64,000 bases of DNA from Desulforhopalus sp. (GCA_030247675.1 JAOTRX010000003.1:62001-126000); one strand, 5' to 3'; shown: positions 28,501 to 36,415, counted from the stretch's first letter. Made by a program: numbers and translations. Notes: generated by a model from the letters alone, not told the origin.

Positions 28501-30865
28501 TGTGTATGTCGATCCGCAGGGGATGATTCATTTTCTTCCGGATAAGGACTTCTCCGGCAGCGCCTTCTTTCGCTATCTGGTTCGTGATGAGGAGGGAGGG
28601 ATTGGCACCGGCTTTGTCGGTGTTGCGCTTGCGGCGGTAAATGACGCGCCGCTTGCCACAGAGGATGAAGGCATTCTTGCCTACAGCAACAACTCCTATG
28701 AAAACATCTATCTGGCCGAGACATTCCTGGCCAATGACCGAGACGCAGACAATGATCCCCTGCGGATCACCGCCGTCGGCCCCGCCGAGTTCGGCAGCGT
28801 TGCCCTGGATGGCGCCGGCAATGTCCGCTACCTTGCTCCCTCTGCCGACTGGCTGGGTATCGACAGCTTCAGCTACAGGATAGGGGACGGCAACGGTGGT
28901 TTTGCCGAGGCCAAGGCGGTAATCGACGTGCAGACCAACGCTGTACCTGAGCTTTCCTCGGAACTCCTTTTTATCGTCGAGGATGGTATTGCGGTCACCA
29001 ACCAGGCTGATTTACTCACCAATGACTGGGATAGCGAAGGCGATTCCCTGCGTATTATCGCCGTTGATCAGGTAGAGCACGGCCAGGTCGAACTCCTGGG
29101 CGACGGGACAATCCGTTTCACGCCGGAGTTGAATTATAACAAGCTCTATCCGGGGCAGGCGAGTTTTCGCTATACGGTCTCCGATGGCATCAGCGACGCG
29201 GTGACCGCCATGGCCTTTTTTGATATCGCACCGGTGAATGACAATCCGATTGCCTGTGGTGAACGTATTGCCGGCGCCGTGGAAGACAATACCCTGATCT
29301 TTTCTACCGCCGATCTGCTCGCCAATGATGGTGATGTCGAAATGGCTTCGCCGTATGAAGACGATGCCTTGGCGGTCGCCGGGGTCTTCGCTGCCGGCCA
29401 TGGTCAGCTTGCCTACGACCCCGCTAGCGGCATCATCTCCTATCTTCCAGGTGTCGACTTTTATGGCCTGGATACCTTCAGCTATACGGTAATCGATTCC
29501 CATGGCGGCGAGTCGGTTGTCCAGGCGGAGATTCTGGTCGATCCGGTCAACGACCGGCCGGTAGTCCACTACGATAACGGCGAGGCCGAGGACAGCGTTT
29601 GGAATAGCTACCGGATCAGCAGTTTGCTCGGCAATGACAGCGACGCCGATGGCGACATCTTGACAATGCAGAGTCCGCATGTCATCTCGGGGCATGCCGA
29701 TATCCGCGTCTCCGGCGGTAGTCTGCTGGTGCGGCCGGATTTTCGTGAAGACCGGGTGGTGGTCGGCTATACCGTTTCCGACGGCCATGGCGGAGAGACA
29801 GCGAGCCAGCTGAGAATTGACGGGATCCGTGAGCATAACTTCGCCCCGACTTTTTCCGGGATCTATGCCATTGGCTGGAAAAATGGCTACACGGTGTGGT
29901 TCAACTTCCACGCCGAAGACCCCAATGGCGGCAATACCTGGGGGGAACAGGGCGACATCGTTACTATCAACTGTTCGGCACCGAATGTCGGCACAATCAC
30001 CGATGAAGCGGGTTTTACCTTTAAATTTAAAGGCGATGTCGCCAATGCCTCGGTGATACTCACTGCCGTCGATCAGGCCGGGGCAAGCGGATCGATCTAC
30101 GTGAAGTTGAGCAATTTATCGATAGAAGATGGCAACTACGTCTATTCACCGGTGGTTTTTGATCTTGATGGTGATGGTGTTGAGCTGGTTGATATCTCCG
30201 CGGGCGTGACCTTTGACTGGAACCGTGATGGCGATGCTGAAGGGACGGGATGGGCAGGCCGGGATGACGGATTCTTGGTCTACGATTATGACCACGACCG
30301 GATCGTCAGCCATGCCAGCGAACTTGTCCTGCGTGAGTACGACCCCGCGGCAGCAACTGATCTTGAAGGCCTGCGAGCCTTTGACAGCAACACCGACGGC
30401 ATTTTCGACGCAGCCGACGAGACCTGGCGATCCTTTGCCGTCTGGCAGGACCGTGATGGCAACGGCCAGACCGATGACCAGGAATTTGCCACCCTGGAAG
30501 AACGGGGAATAACGGCCATCACCCTGCAGAGCGATCAGAATTTCCGTGAATTTCAGGGGAATATTATTCACGGAGAGACCACCTTTCAGTGGGAGGATGG
30601 GAGCACCGGCGTGGTTGCCGATGTCGGGCTTATCGGTGAATCCCTGACAATGGTTGCCGTGCCCGCAGATGGTGAGGATGTGGACCTTCTCTTTGATGAT
30701 GCCGAGCTCAATCGCCTGGCCTCACAGCTTTGCTCGGATATCGCTGCTTATCCGGCGGATGAGACGGTTGCTGCCGCCGTCGCCGTTGTTGAACCGGTTT
30801 ATGATGGGGATGTTGTCGATATACAGGAAACCAGCGGACATGGTTATCAAACGATGGTTTGCTGA
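22550..30865 (+). CDS. giant secreted lipase-like / cadherin-repeat protein, probable acylated T1SS substrate
   Basis: The 2771-residue protein reads: an alpha/beta-hydrolase-like head (about 1-215) with nucleophile elbow GDSKGG, Ser120; a charged coiled coil (about 250-315); a hydrophobic helical region (about 365-650) with three strongly apolar stretches near 513, 584 and 615, as in pore-forming RTX toxins; a region to about 1150 without known fold; about 13 cadherin-like repeats of about 95 residues (about 1165-2430), most ending in VND-type turns; and a C-terminal part (about 2535-2690) with FDLDGDGVELV and DSNTDG, typical of the acidic calcium-binding ends of large RTX proteins. No glycine-rich GGxGxD nonapeptides are seen. 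Exporter, adaptor, acyltransferase and TolC lie upstream. ATG 22550 follows GGAG. Confidence 0.8.
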   Translation: MVRVTHAERVQLADDVYLKGRTEIKAPPGWVIEKWQENPKSGLEIYALRKENTNEVVFAVRGSDTDGKDWEVLDGPNFSHIAGKLHEQDKEALTFVDIFKKDNKLPNGSDKFDYSVTGDSKGGAIAQIISNTFGMRGTTTDPAAGGGVVKDPDYLDFVRNELETVSEPLGVPKGQFLNIREEGSPVPSGSGIFPGIEHLGETVSFDFVVAKFRDAFIDPVGTILEQHTIRTERISAFSNARSEEEVDPIYILINDKISSISLEINSLEARLSFFNAYQGSDSEDQKEIKDIERELYALNSEKNEVEATRQHLMVADYGDADGYVDQERKSYLESVRSNGSSTLTANSDNSLPTSPIEKEQTTATPATDPSKSLPTTFLGLDASQWQSMLQAAIIAQKVEAVGDKMTALLHAYEQGSDWDAFEATVNLVRSLDTLALEDRTYATTAGSYSAGVQGMSSVVNAIGDIIRLQQAMDSDDEWAVALNSVSIVDNCFDAYNTFQGRPEPILGKTAEPTPGMIGGAVAGAAASLISLGLSIKQLSEAYDDGDSIAKIQATLSVVQSGLSTYVALSQASAALGLSVASNAAGSVVPLIGCAIGVAQGLLSIADGDIQGGSEQIALAVATTVLCCIPVYGWIIALALQLGSATRGCDGQIIDTENIEEFTDDIAPGGEEAAHAAIVCLEKPAEWANDIYEDNIYYSGYNVEMWEKNGVHIPDDLEGQFGFGQANAEFFNPLRYAHYVEDLDEMSIGDIWDSLYISQGIAATIASIYKDDKPPEAKVRFTLNEDGQVTTRISGDAVMHEAAISMASVVGNVIEWYQAAGGRIEIDGKLPGLTVIRHEGATINYESPTGGKVNVVIEDMSRSVEEMRGVLYARDRGERIDSAIKVATDDLGEIDFDKVDAIMAGYGFGKTGMTYTYGETGKRRAASWDSGILAGGGNIGPQGQVFAAKAGDITSLAIRPEQLPSQKVADILRIASLNGLFTGPGSELYAMALGCTGGLFGLAASAQAGELAAATSNSQFIKPLDGFERQEYLRQADEVAQPEKSATPQSSSHPVPERIDPVAMPQFLDQHWPELLAGTGLLSEIPGSGAYFYRDSAVLGQGGSLADGSRASWWQHDDSDELFRTLVARSAGDPGFSEEPAAAFSGHLITPEDLPPDTVLPEPPPGIKQGAVFSMAEDTILRFLPVQLAEDTLAGGYLRQTENCRLVSFGSAQGGTIWQDGTGDLRFAPTPGFVGTGSFSYTVQTSSGELVEKLATVLVQEVNHAPELTDDSFHLAEGEIFYLDQLQANDLDPDGDSLHLDHLRGIEHGEVQQVGGRLAFVPEAGFHGDIEFSYWVRDHADAYPVMAKVSLTYSDGNTAPLAVADRFLTTEDSPLRVEVDRLLANDREYDGEALSFTGLGAALHGAVVLQADGSILFTPDADYCGTEAGFQYLVADASGNNASGWAAVKVIAQDDAPTICTTAHADILEDEMLIFSPEEVATFVRDVDGDALHLQQISNVTGGSIVTTGGYFAFVPDANSSGPASFDYLAADNQRGTVAGHLQFAILPVNDAIDTGSDVLNTTEEQAVTTTVATLLANDRDIDGSVFTFAGLSDARHGSVTVDGDGTVTFIPEIDYFGPEAGFAYRVEDSLGLASTGWVQVVVAGVNDDPAIIATTLEGHEDQPILFDGVTISRFISDPDGDAITLTELTAASGGRVSTSAGHYIFTPDGNYHGPAILSYRATDGHGAILTGALDLAILSQDDPTTFAGHNFTVEEDGVLVDTVAELMEGNSDGDGDGSLEFVGLGGASHGQVRMTDSGAVQFLPDRDYFGEDAGFAYSVRDGEGWQADGWVAVKVTGVADEAEVIGDRLYIDEDQALAFTSSEIARFIQDPDGDLFHLDMVSDVVGGRIEESGGIYTFIPDQDFYGEASLAYLASNSRGDEIGGQLHLGIVPVNDLPETTYFSSSGVEDQEVTMKVADLMAGAVDVEDGAVLRFGGIDSSLHGDVYVDPQGMIHFLPDKDFSGSAFFRYLVRDEEGGIGTGFVGVALAAVNDAPLATEDEGILAYSNNSYENIYLAETFLANDRDADNDPLRITAVGPAEFGSVALDGAGNVRYLAPSADWLGIDSFSYRIGDGNGGFAEAKAVIDVQTNAVPELSSELLFIVEDGIAVTNQADLLTNDWDSEGDSLRIIAVDQVEHGQVELLGDGTIRFTPELNYNKLYPGQASFRYTVSDGISDAVTAMAFFDIAPVNDNPIACGERIAGAVEDNTLIFSTADLLANDGDVEMASPYEDDALAVAGVFAAGHGQLAYDPASGIISYLPGVDFYGLDTFSYTVIDSHGGESVVQAEILVDPVNDRPVVHYDNGEAEDSVWNSYRISSLLGNDSDADGDILTMQSPHVISGHADIRVSGGSLLVRPDFREDRVVVGYTVSDGHGGETASQLRIDGIREHNFAPTFSGIYAIGWKNGYTVWFNFHAEDPNGGNTWGEQGDIVTINCSAPNVGTITDEAGFTFKFKGDVANASVILTAVDQAGASGSIYVKLSNLSIEDGNYVYSPVVFDLDGDGVELVDISAGVTFDWNRDGDAEGTGWAGRDDGFLVYDYDHDRIVSHASELVLREYDPAAATDLEGLRAFDSNTDGIFDAADETWRSFAVWQDRDGNGQTDDQEFATLEERGITAITLQSDQNFREFQGNIIHGETTFQWEDGSTGVVADVGLIGESLTMVAVPADGEDVDLLFDDAELNRLASQLCSDIAAYPADETVAAAVAVVEPVYDGDVVDIQETSGHGYQTMVC
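26620..28650 (+). repeat. alternating A/B cadherin-like repeat array
   Basis: Within the giant gene, seven units alternate as A-B-A-B-A-B-A with a pair period close to 580 bases. Type A units show LLANDR...LHG.V...AGFxYxVxD...GW; type B units show FIxDPDGD...GGxI...GxYxFxPD. The regular alternation indicates duplication of a two-domain block rather than of single domains. Confidence 0.75.
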
Positions 30866-31176
30866 ATAGCAGACGGTAGCTGTCTTGATGGAAGAGGAGG
30901 CGAGTGGTGCAATACCTTCAGACGGGGCAGGCACAAGGTCTTTGATTGCCTACAAGGAAGGCAATTGGATGGGTGAGGTGATACCTCGACAATCCAAAAG
31001 ATCGAAAATATTTGATTTCGTGTTTTCTTTTCTTTGACCATTGGTTTTTCTGAGGCTACCATATTGGTAATGGAGTCGTGGTCCTCTCGCGAAGGCTTTA
31101 GCCTTGACCGGAGAGGTGTTACCGTTGCCTTGGTTCCGGTGAGGCCAAACACGAAAGATGATATGGTACGCGTCCG
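30866..31176. promoter_or_regulatory. intergenic region with nested hairpin upstream of cyclase-like gene
   Basis: Between 31066 and 31123 three nested stems can form: GGTAA/TTACC (31066-31070 with 31119-31123), CCTCTC/GAGAGG (31083-31088 with 31111-31116) and AAGGC/GCCTT (31092-31096 with 31101-31105, loop TTTA). The hairpin ends 53 bases before the next start codon. It matches no riboswitch class that I can recall; a 5' leader control element or a terminator of the preceding gene is possible. The rest of the region shows no gene. Confidence 0.5.
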
Positions 31177-32463
31177 ATGAAGTCAAAAAAATTGGCGAAA
31201 ACGACAGTCAGTGATGATTTGGTCGGAGTTGAAAGAGAAGTGGCCATCCTGCTCAGCGATATGGTCGGTTATTCCCGGAAAACCGCGGATATGAGGCCGA
31301 CGGAGATCAGGGATTTCATGCTGCAGTATCACCGTAATCTCAAGCAGATTGTTCATTCTGTCTGCGGCAAAGGCCAGGATATCGAATCTTCGGCAGGCGA
31401 CGGCGCCGTTGCTCTAATCCAAAGAAAACCAGGACAGGGCAAGGATCAGATGTGTGGCCAGGCCCTTGATGTTGCCCTGGAGATGGTCCGGGCCATGACC
31501 CGGGGAATCATTCCCGATACCCGGATTGGCTTGTTTACTGGAGATCTGATTGAGGCAACTCTCGATGGCAGTGTCATGCGGTTTGGAGCCAGTTTTTCGG
31601 TGGCCAGTCGCCTTGAGGAGTTATGCGGCTATTTTGGTACCAAGATTCTTATGGATCGGGGAATGGCCTTCTGGCAGACTGAGCATTCCAGGTATTTGGT
31701 CTGTATCGGCAAGGTAACGCCCAAGAATTTCATGCATCCAGTCCATATTTTTTCGGTTTACAAACCTGGTATTCACCAGTGTCCCGCCGATGTCGACAAA
31801 AAGAAGCTTTTGCAATTTATCGAAAAGAAAAATCGTGCCATAGAGTTGTTTTGCGGTAATGTCCTGCAGGGCATTCATCCGGACTTCCCTTTGGCACGGC
31901 AGAGGTTACTCGATGTTCAAGGTCTGTTTGTAGAGATGACCGGCAAAAAGGATTTTCCGACTGAACGGGTTCTGGAATACATCGGCAACCACCCGAGCCC
32001 GGAAGAGGACTTTCGGCAGGTTGGTATGAAAATCGGTGAATCTGACGGACAGCGTCTGGGGATTCGTTTGCTTAATCTTTCCAGCGAGCTCTTTAAGGCC
32101 CTGAATGAAGAATTTTACCAGGCACTAGTCGTTGATACCGCTTGGGAGCGAAAGTTCAAATTGGTCTGGCGGAAGAAAAATGAGTTGATCATTCATGTCA
32201 ACGACAACCCGGATGGTGTCTATTTTATTGATGAGGGAAGTGTCTCCATTCTTGATGCCAATGGCCTGGAGCTTGGTGTCTTGACCGCCGGCGATGTGTT
32301 TGGTGAGATGGCCTATTTTTCCAAAAAGGGCTTGCGAAACGCCACGGTGATCGCCAAAACCGACCTTGTTCTTCGCAGAATCTCCGGCGAAGACCTGAGC
32401 GGATTGCCGACGCTCAAAAAAATCTTTAAGAGAATCAACCAAAAAAGGAAGGGGCGTGGATAA
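31177..32463 (+). CDS. class III cyclase-like domain plus cyclic-nucleotide-binding domain
   Basis: The 428-residue cytoplasmic protein has an N-terminal class III nucleotide cyclase domain (about 20-200), a helical middle and a C-terminal cNMP-binding domain (about 325-425). Metal-binding Asp residues are present (Asp28 in LLSDMVGYS, Asp75 in AGDG). The purine-selecting Lys position appears to be Ser71, and the transition-state Asn is Ser in SVASRL, while the Arg is kept. The cNMP cassette reads FGEMAYFSKKGLRNATV. It may be a weak cyclase with feedback or a receptor only. No ribosome site is obvious. Confidence 0.75.
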   Translation: MKSKKLAKTTVSDDLVGVEREVAILLSDMVGYSRKTADMRPTEIRDFMLQYHRNLKQIVHSVCGKGQDIESSAGDGAVALIQRKPGQGKDQMCGQALDVALEMVRAMTRGIIPDTRIGLFTGDLIEATLDGSVMRFGASFSVASRLEELCGYFGTKILMDRGMAFWQTEHSRYLVCIGKVTPKNFMHPVHIFSVYKPGIHQCPADVDKKKLLQFIEKKNRAIELFCGNVLQGIHPDFPLARQRLLDVQGLFVEMTGKKDFPTERVLEYIGNHPSPEEDFRQVGMKIGESDGQRLGIRLLNLSSELFKALNEEFYQALVVDTAWERKFKLVWRKKNELIIHVNDNPDGVYFIDEGSVSILDANGLELGVLTAGDVFGEMAYFSKKGLRNATVIAKTDLVLRRISGEDLSGLPTLKKIFKRINQKRKGRG

Positions 32464-32589
32464 CTCCCCGGCGTGGACCGTGTATCCAGCCAGGTTGGGG
32501 TTTAAATAGGCATAACGAAATGGAACGTCAGTTGGCAATTGGTTGTTTGCGAACATTGATTCAGGATAAAGAAGGGCACAGGGCGAGCG

Positions 32590-33045
32590 ATGATATTTCA
32601 GGAAATGTTGGATGTATTGAAGGCAATTTATGAACAGAGTATGCCGTTTCATCGTCTCCTGCAGGTGCGGATAACCGCCCTTACCGCCTCCGATGTCGAG
32701 GCGCGAATAGATATGCGGGAAGAATTGGTCGGCAATTTTGTCCGGGGAATTCTCCACGGTGGGGTGATTTCCTCTATCCTTGACCTCGCCGGCGGGCTGG
32801 TCGCCTCGGTTGAGCTATTAAAGCATCTGGAAGGAATGGATGTTGAGGAACTCGCTAAACGCATGGCAAAAATAGGCACGATCGATCTGCGGGTTGACTA
32901 TCTTCGCCCAGGGAAAGGAGAGTTTTTTATCGCAACCGGTTCGGTCCTGCGCAAAGGCAGCAAAGTGGCGGTTGTGCGTACCGAACTCGTCAATGACCAA
33001 AAAGTTCTCATCGCGGCAGGAACCGGAACCTATCTGGTTGGGTGA
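32590..33045 (+). CDS. hotdog-fold thioesterase, PaaI/YiiD-like
   Basis: The 151-residue protein is a small hotdog thioesterase that would hydrolyse an acyl-CoA. GILHGGVISSILDLAGGL (about 52-69) is the hallmark segment that carries the helix and catalytic region, and TIDLRVDYLRPGKG follows as the central strand. It is longer than most PaaI proteins by a short helical insert (VEELAKRMAKIG). It follows the cyclase-like gene by 126 bases on the same strand. Substrate unknown. Confidence 0.82.
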   Translation: MIFQEMLDVLKAIYEQSMPFHRLLQVRITALTASDVEARIDMREELVGNFVRGILHGGVISSILDLAGGLVASVELLKHLEGMDVEELAKRMAKIGTIDLRVDYLRPGKGEFFIATGSVLRKGSKVAVVRTELVNDQKVLIAAGTGTYLVG

Positions 33046-33586
33046 AAAGAGTTCGATTCGCGGATGCTGCCATTCCGGTTATCAATTATAGCAGTAGTCT
33101 CAGCAGTCATTGTCTCCTGGTTCCCCCCACCTTGGCTAAGTACTGTGCGCGCACAAATCCTACGGCGACAAATGGCGCATGAAGGGCGTCTTACAACTGC
33201 ACATCTATCAGGCCTACTGGTACCATCCATCTGATATAGAAATGCGGTGAGATCTGCATTTCCTTGAGTGATTTTCCCCCAAATGGAGCAGCATTCCCAA
33301 TGCCATTAGTCTCCGGAATGTACACTCAAATGCTGATTTTTGACAAGGACTCGTCGCTAAATGGCAATTATTACGTCAACAATGCTACATTGAATAATAA
33401 TCTGTAAAAAAAGATATAATATGACAATTTGTAGTGTTTACATGAAAATTTCAGCGGATAAAGCAGGTTGTGCAGGACAGGGGGTGAAAGAGGGATGGCA
33501 CTTGTGGTAATGTGTTAGGAATTATGCTTTTGAGCCAGCCCGGTGGGGTGTGGAATATCCCTCCGGGCGGGTTTGCGGCGAGTCCC
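33046..33586. other. intergenic region, hairpin at one end
   Basis: No gene is seen in about 540 bases between convergent genes. GCCCGG at 33538-33543 pairs with CCGGGC at 33563-33568 (with inner GGG/CCC support), just beyond the ugpC stop, and may end ugpC transcription although no T-run follows. The middle (33340-33430) is AT-rich. Confidence 0.45.
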
Positions 33587-34699
33587 TTAGCTGAAGGGGA
33601 TGGCCCGCAGGCTGTCGGCGTCGAAGAGGTGAATGGCCTCCAGCTGGAGGCAAAAGGTCATTTGCGTCTCCGCCAGTATTCGTTGCCGGCCATCACATTT
33701 GGCGATAAATTTGACCCCGAAAATGTCAATATGTAGATGGGTCTCGCCACCCAACGGTTCAACCACCTCGACCAGACCGTTGACACCCCACTCACCTGGC
33801 TGGGCAGGGCGAGAGTCGGGGAAAAGCGGCCGGATGCTTTCTGTACGAATACCAAAGATCACCTTTCGGCCTTCCTGCAGCTCGCTGTTTTGGCCGTTTC
33901 CAGCAAGGGGAATTCGTAAACCGTCGGATAAAACCACCTGACAGTCCTCGGCAGTACGATGAAGGTGCCCTTCCACAAGGTTCATCGGCGGATTACCGAT
34001 GAAACCGGCGACAAAGGTGTTGGCCGGGTGTTCGAAAAGGTCGATCGGTGTACCAATCTGCTCGACTTTCCCCTGGCGCATGACGACGATACGGTCGGCG
34101 AGGGTCATTGCCTCCACCTGGTCATGGGTGACGTAGATTACCGTTGAGCGGACCTTGCGGTGCAGCAGTTTGATCTCAGTGCGCATTGAGTTGCGCAGCT
34201 TGGCATCGAGATTGGAGAGGGGCTCGTCAAAGAGAAACACCGAGGGATTGCGGACAATGGCCCTACCCATTGCCACCCGCTGCCGTTGACCACCGGAGAG
34301 TTCGTGGGGTTTGCGGGCAAGGAGTTCGCCGATACCAAGGATGTGCGCCGCTTCTTGCACCCGGCTTTCGATCTCCGCCTTGGAAAAACCCTTGATGGTC
34401 AGGCCGAACGACATGTTTTTATAAACGTTCATGTGCGGATACAAGGCGTAATTTTGGAAGACCATGGCACAGCCCCGGTCTTTAGGGGCCATATCATTGA
34501 CAATTTTGTCGCCAATCCGGATAGTGCCTTCGCTTATTTCTTCAAGACCCGCGACCATCCGCAGCAGGGTTGACTTGCCGCAACCGGAGGGGCCAACCAG
34601 CACCAGGAATTCCGTGTCGGCGATGGTCAAATCAACGCCATGCACGACCTGAATCTTGCCAAAACGCTTCACCACATTTTCGAGAACTACCTGTGCCAT
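33587..34699 (-). CDS. ugpC: ABC transporter ATP-binding protein, UgpC/MalK type
   Basis: The 370-residue ATPase energises uptake, probably of sn-glycerol-3-phosphate with the UgpB/A/E proteins encoded divergently. Walker A GPSGCGKST (about 37-45), Q-loop, signature LSGGQRQR (about 134), Walker B FLFDEPLSNLDAKLR and switch His in VTHDQVEAMTLADR are intact. A C-terminal TOBE/OB domain (about 240-360) is typical of MalK-like subunits. ATG at 34699 follows AGAGAG. It is transcribed away from ugpB. Confidence 0.88.
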   Translation of the reverse strand: MAQVVLENVVKRFGKIQVVHGVDLTIADTEFLVLVGPSGCGKSTLLRMVAGLEEISEGTIRIGDKIVNDMAPKDRGCAMVFQNYALYPHMNVYKNMSFGLTIKGFSKAEIESRVQEAAHILGIGELLARKPHELSGGQRQRVAMGRAIVRNPSVFLFDEPLSNLDAKLRNSMRTEIKLLHRKVRSTVIYVTHDQVEAMTLADRIVVMRQGKVEQIGTPIDLFEHPANTFVAGFIGNPPMNLVEGHLHRTAEDCQVVLSDGLRIPLAGNGQNSELQEGRKVIFGIRTESIRPLFPDSRPAQPGEWGVNGLVEVVEPLGGETHLHIDIFGVKFIAKCDGRQRILAETQMTFCLQLEAIHLFDADSLRAIPFS

Positions 34700-34922
34700 T
34701 TTCTATCTCTCTATGATCGTTAGAAATAGTTGCAGTCGAATCTTCTTGTCGCAACATATGTGTTTTTTACCACCGTGACACTACTGCATTCGAAGACAAA
34801 AACCAATATGAAGCCGCTAAAAATTGCTTGAAGTATCGCCAATCATCAAAGCGACAAAACTTGACTCTCGTTTCAGAACCGATTATGAAAAATGCTGAGA
34901 TGCTTGCTGATTTTTAGGAGCC

Positions 34923-35093
34923 ATGGCGAAATGGACCCGGCCGTTTTCCCTATTTCGTGAGGTTTCCTTAGGTAGTTCCGGCATTTCTCCGGCCCTGCTG
35001 GTGATGAGCGATAGTTTGACCTGCTGGACCGGGGATCTGCCCAGTGTTCGTAGAAGCCATTTTTTTAAACACTTACAGGAGGATGACTCATGA
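34923..35093 (+). CDS. possible 56-residue leader ORF overlapping ugpB start
   Basis: ATG at 34923 follows AGGAG by two bases and opens a 56-codon frame whose TGA overlaps the ugpB ATG as ATGA. The product is basic, with no known motif. This arrangement could couple translation to ugpB or act as a control peptide, but a frame of this length may arise by chance. Confidence 0.3.
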   Translation: MAKWTRPFSLFREVSLGSSGISPALLVMSDSLTCWTGDLPSVRRSHFFKHLQEDDS

Positions 35094-36415
35094 AAGGAAA
35101 ACGTGGATTGACGATCATAGCCATGATGGCGGCATTTGTTCTCTTTGCCGGCCAGGTCTGGGCGGAGCCGATCACCATTGAATGGTGGCACGCCATGCGT
35201 GGGGCAAGGGGCGAGACCCTTGACAAGATGGTCAAGGCCTTTAATGATTCGCAAACTGAGTACAAGGTCGTTGCCACCAATAAAGGCGATTACGGTGAAG
35301 TCGTCAACGCCGGTGTCGCCGCCTACCGGGCGAAAAAGCATCCGCATATCCTCATGTCCTTCGAAGTCGGCACCATGACCATGATGCTCTCCGGGGCTAT
35401 ATATCCTGTCTACAAGTTAATGGCTGACGAAGGCTATAAAATTGACTGGTCGAGCTACCTGCAGGCCGTCCTTAGCTATTATGTTGATGAAAAAAACAAC
35501 CTCCTCTCCTTGCCCTTCAACTCTTCGACTGCGGTAATGTATTACAACGTCGATCTGTTCAAGAAGGCCGGTCTTGAAATGCCGTCGAAAACCGTGCCGC
35601 TTACCTGGGATCAAATGGGCGAAATTACCAAGAAGCTCGTTGCCGCAGGGGCCAAGAAGGGTTTGGTCACCACCTGGCAGTCGTGGATTCAGATTGAAAA
35701 CTACAGCGCCATGCACGATATTCCTTTCGCCTCCAAGGCCAACGGCTACGAAGGCCTCGATTGTGAGCTGATGATCAACAACCCCAAGGTGGTAAAACAC
35801 CTGGAGCGCCTCAAATCCTGGATGGCCGACGGGCGTTTTGCCTATGAAGGACGCGAGTATCAAGGCCCGAACGCCGCCTTCGTGGCCGGCGATGCGGCGA
35901 TCATGACCGAGTCGGTCAGTGGTATCGGTAATGTCAAAAAGAACGCCAAGTTCGCATGGGACATCGCACCGCTGCCTGTTGAGGCCGATATGAAGCAACC
36001 GCAGAACAGTATCATCGGCGGGGCCTCTCTCTGGGTTATGTCTGGGCATCCGAAGAAAGATTATAAAGGTGTTGCCGCCTTTTTGAATTTCCTGGCCCAG
36101 AACGATATGCAGGAACTCTGGCATGTGGAAACCGGTTACTTCCCGATTACCACCAAGGCCTATGAATCGCTGAAGTCCAAAGGTTTCTTTGATAAAATTC
36201 CCTACCAGGAAGTCGGTATCAAGCAGCTCAACCGGACTGTGCCCAACAAGAACTCCCGGGGTATTCGGCTCGGCTATTTTGTACAGATTCGCAACATCCT
36301 TGACGAAGAGATGGAACTGATCTGGAACGGCAGCAAGACTCCGCAACAGGCGATGGCCGATGCCGTCAAACGTGGCAACGAAAAGCTTCGTGAGTTTGAA
36401 AAAACCAATAAATAG
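35090..36415 (+). CDS. ugpB: sn-glycerol-3-phosphate ABC transporter, substrate-binding protein
   Basis: This 441-residue periplasmic protein binds glycerol-3-phosphate (or its diesters) and delivers it to UgpAE. A signal peptide ends near VWA-E (about 24). ITIEWWHAMRGARGE at the mature start is the UgpB signature, and LPFNSSTAVMYYN near residue 140 lines the binding site. GGASLWVMSGHPKKDY is also conserved. AGGAGG lies six bases before the ATG. A stem-loop follows the gene at 36451-36488. Confidence 0.92.
   Translation: MKGKRGLTIIAMMAAFVLFAGQVWAEPITIEWWHAMRGARGETLDKMVKAFNDSQTEYKVVATNKGDYGEVVNAGVAAYRAKKHPHILMSFEVGTMTMMLSGAIYPVYKLMADEGYKIDWSSYLQAVLSYYVDEKNNLLSLPFNSSTAVMYYNVDLFKKAGLEMPSKTVPLTWDQMGEITKKLVAAGAKKGLVTTWQSWIQIENYSAMHDIPFASKANGYEGLDCELMINNPKVVKHLERLKSWMADGRFAYEGREYQGPNAAFVAGDAAIMTESVSGIGNVKKNAKFAWDIAPLPVEADMKQPQNSIIGGASLWVMSGHPKKDYKGVAAFLNFLAQNDMQELWHVETGYFPITTKAYESLKSKGFFDKIPYQEVGIKQLNRTVPNKNSRGIRLGYFVQIRNILDEEMELIWNGSKTPQQAMADAVKRGNEKLREFEKTNK

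Noticed and set aside
22550-30865. Classical RTX toxin
   Set aside because: No GGxGxDxUx nonapeptide repeats were found; only the C-terminal acidic region and secretion context fit.
31060-31130. Cyclic-di-GMP (GEMM) riboswitch
   Set aside because: The conserved GEMM segments (GGGCAAACC-type and GGGACGCAAAGCC-type) are absent on both strands.
33105-33240. Short frames that might be transposase remnants
   Set aside because: Translation in all frames gave no recognisable transposase motif and no terminal repeats.
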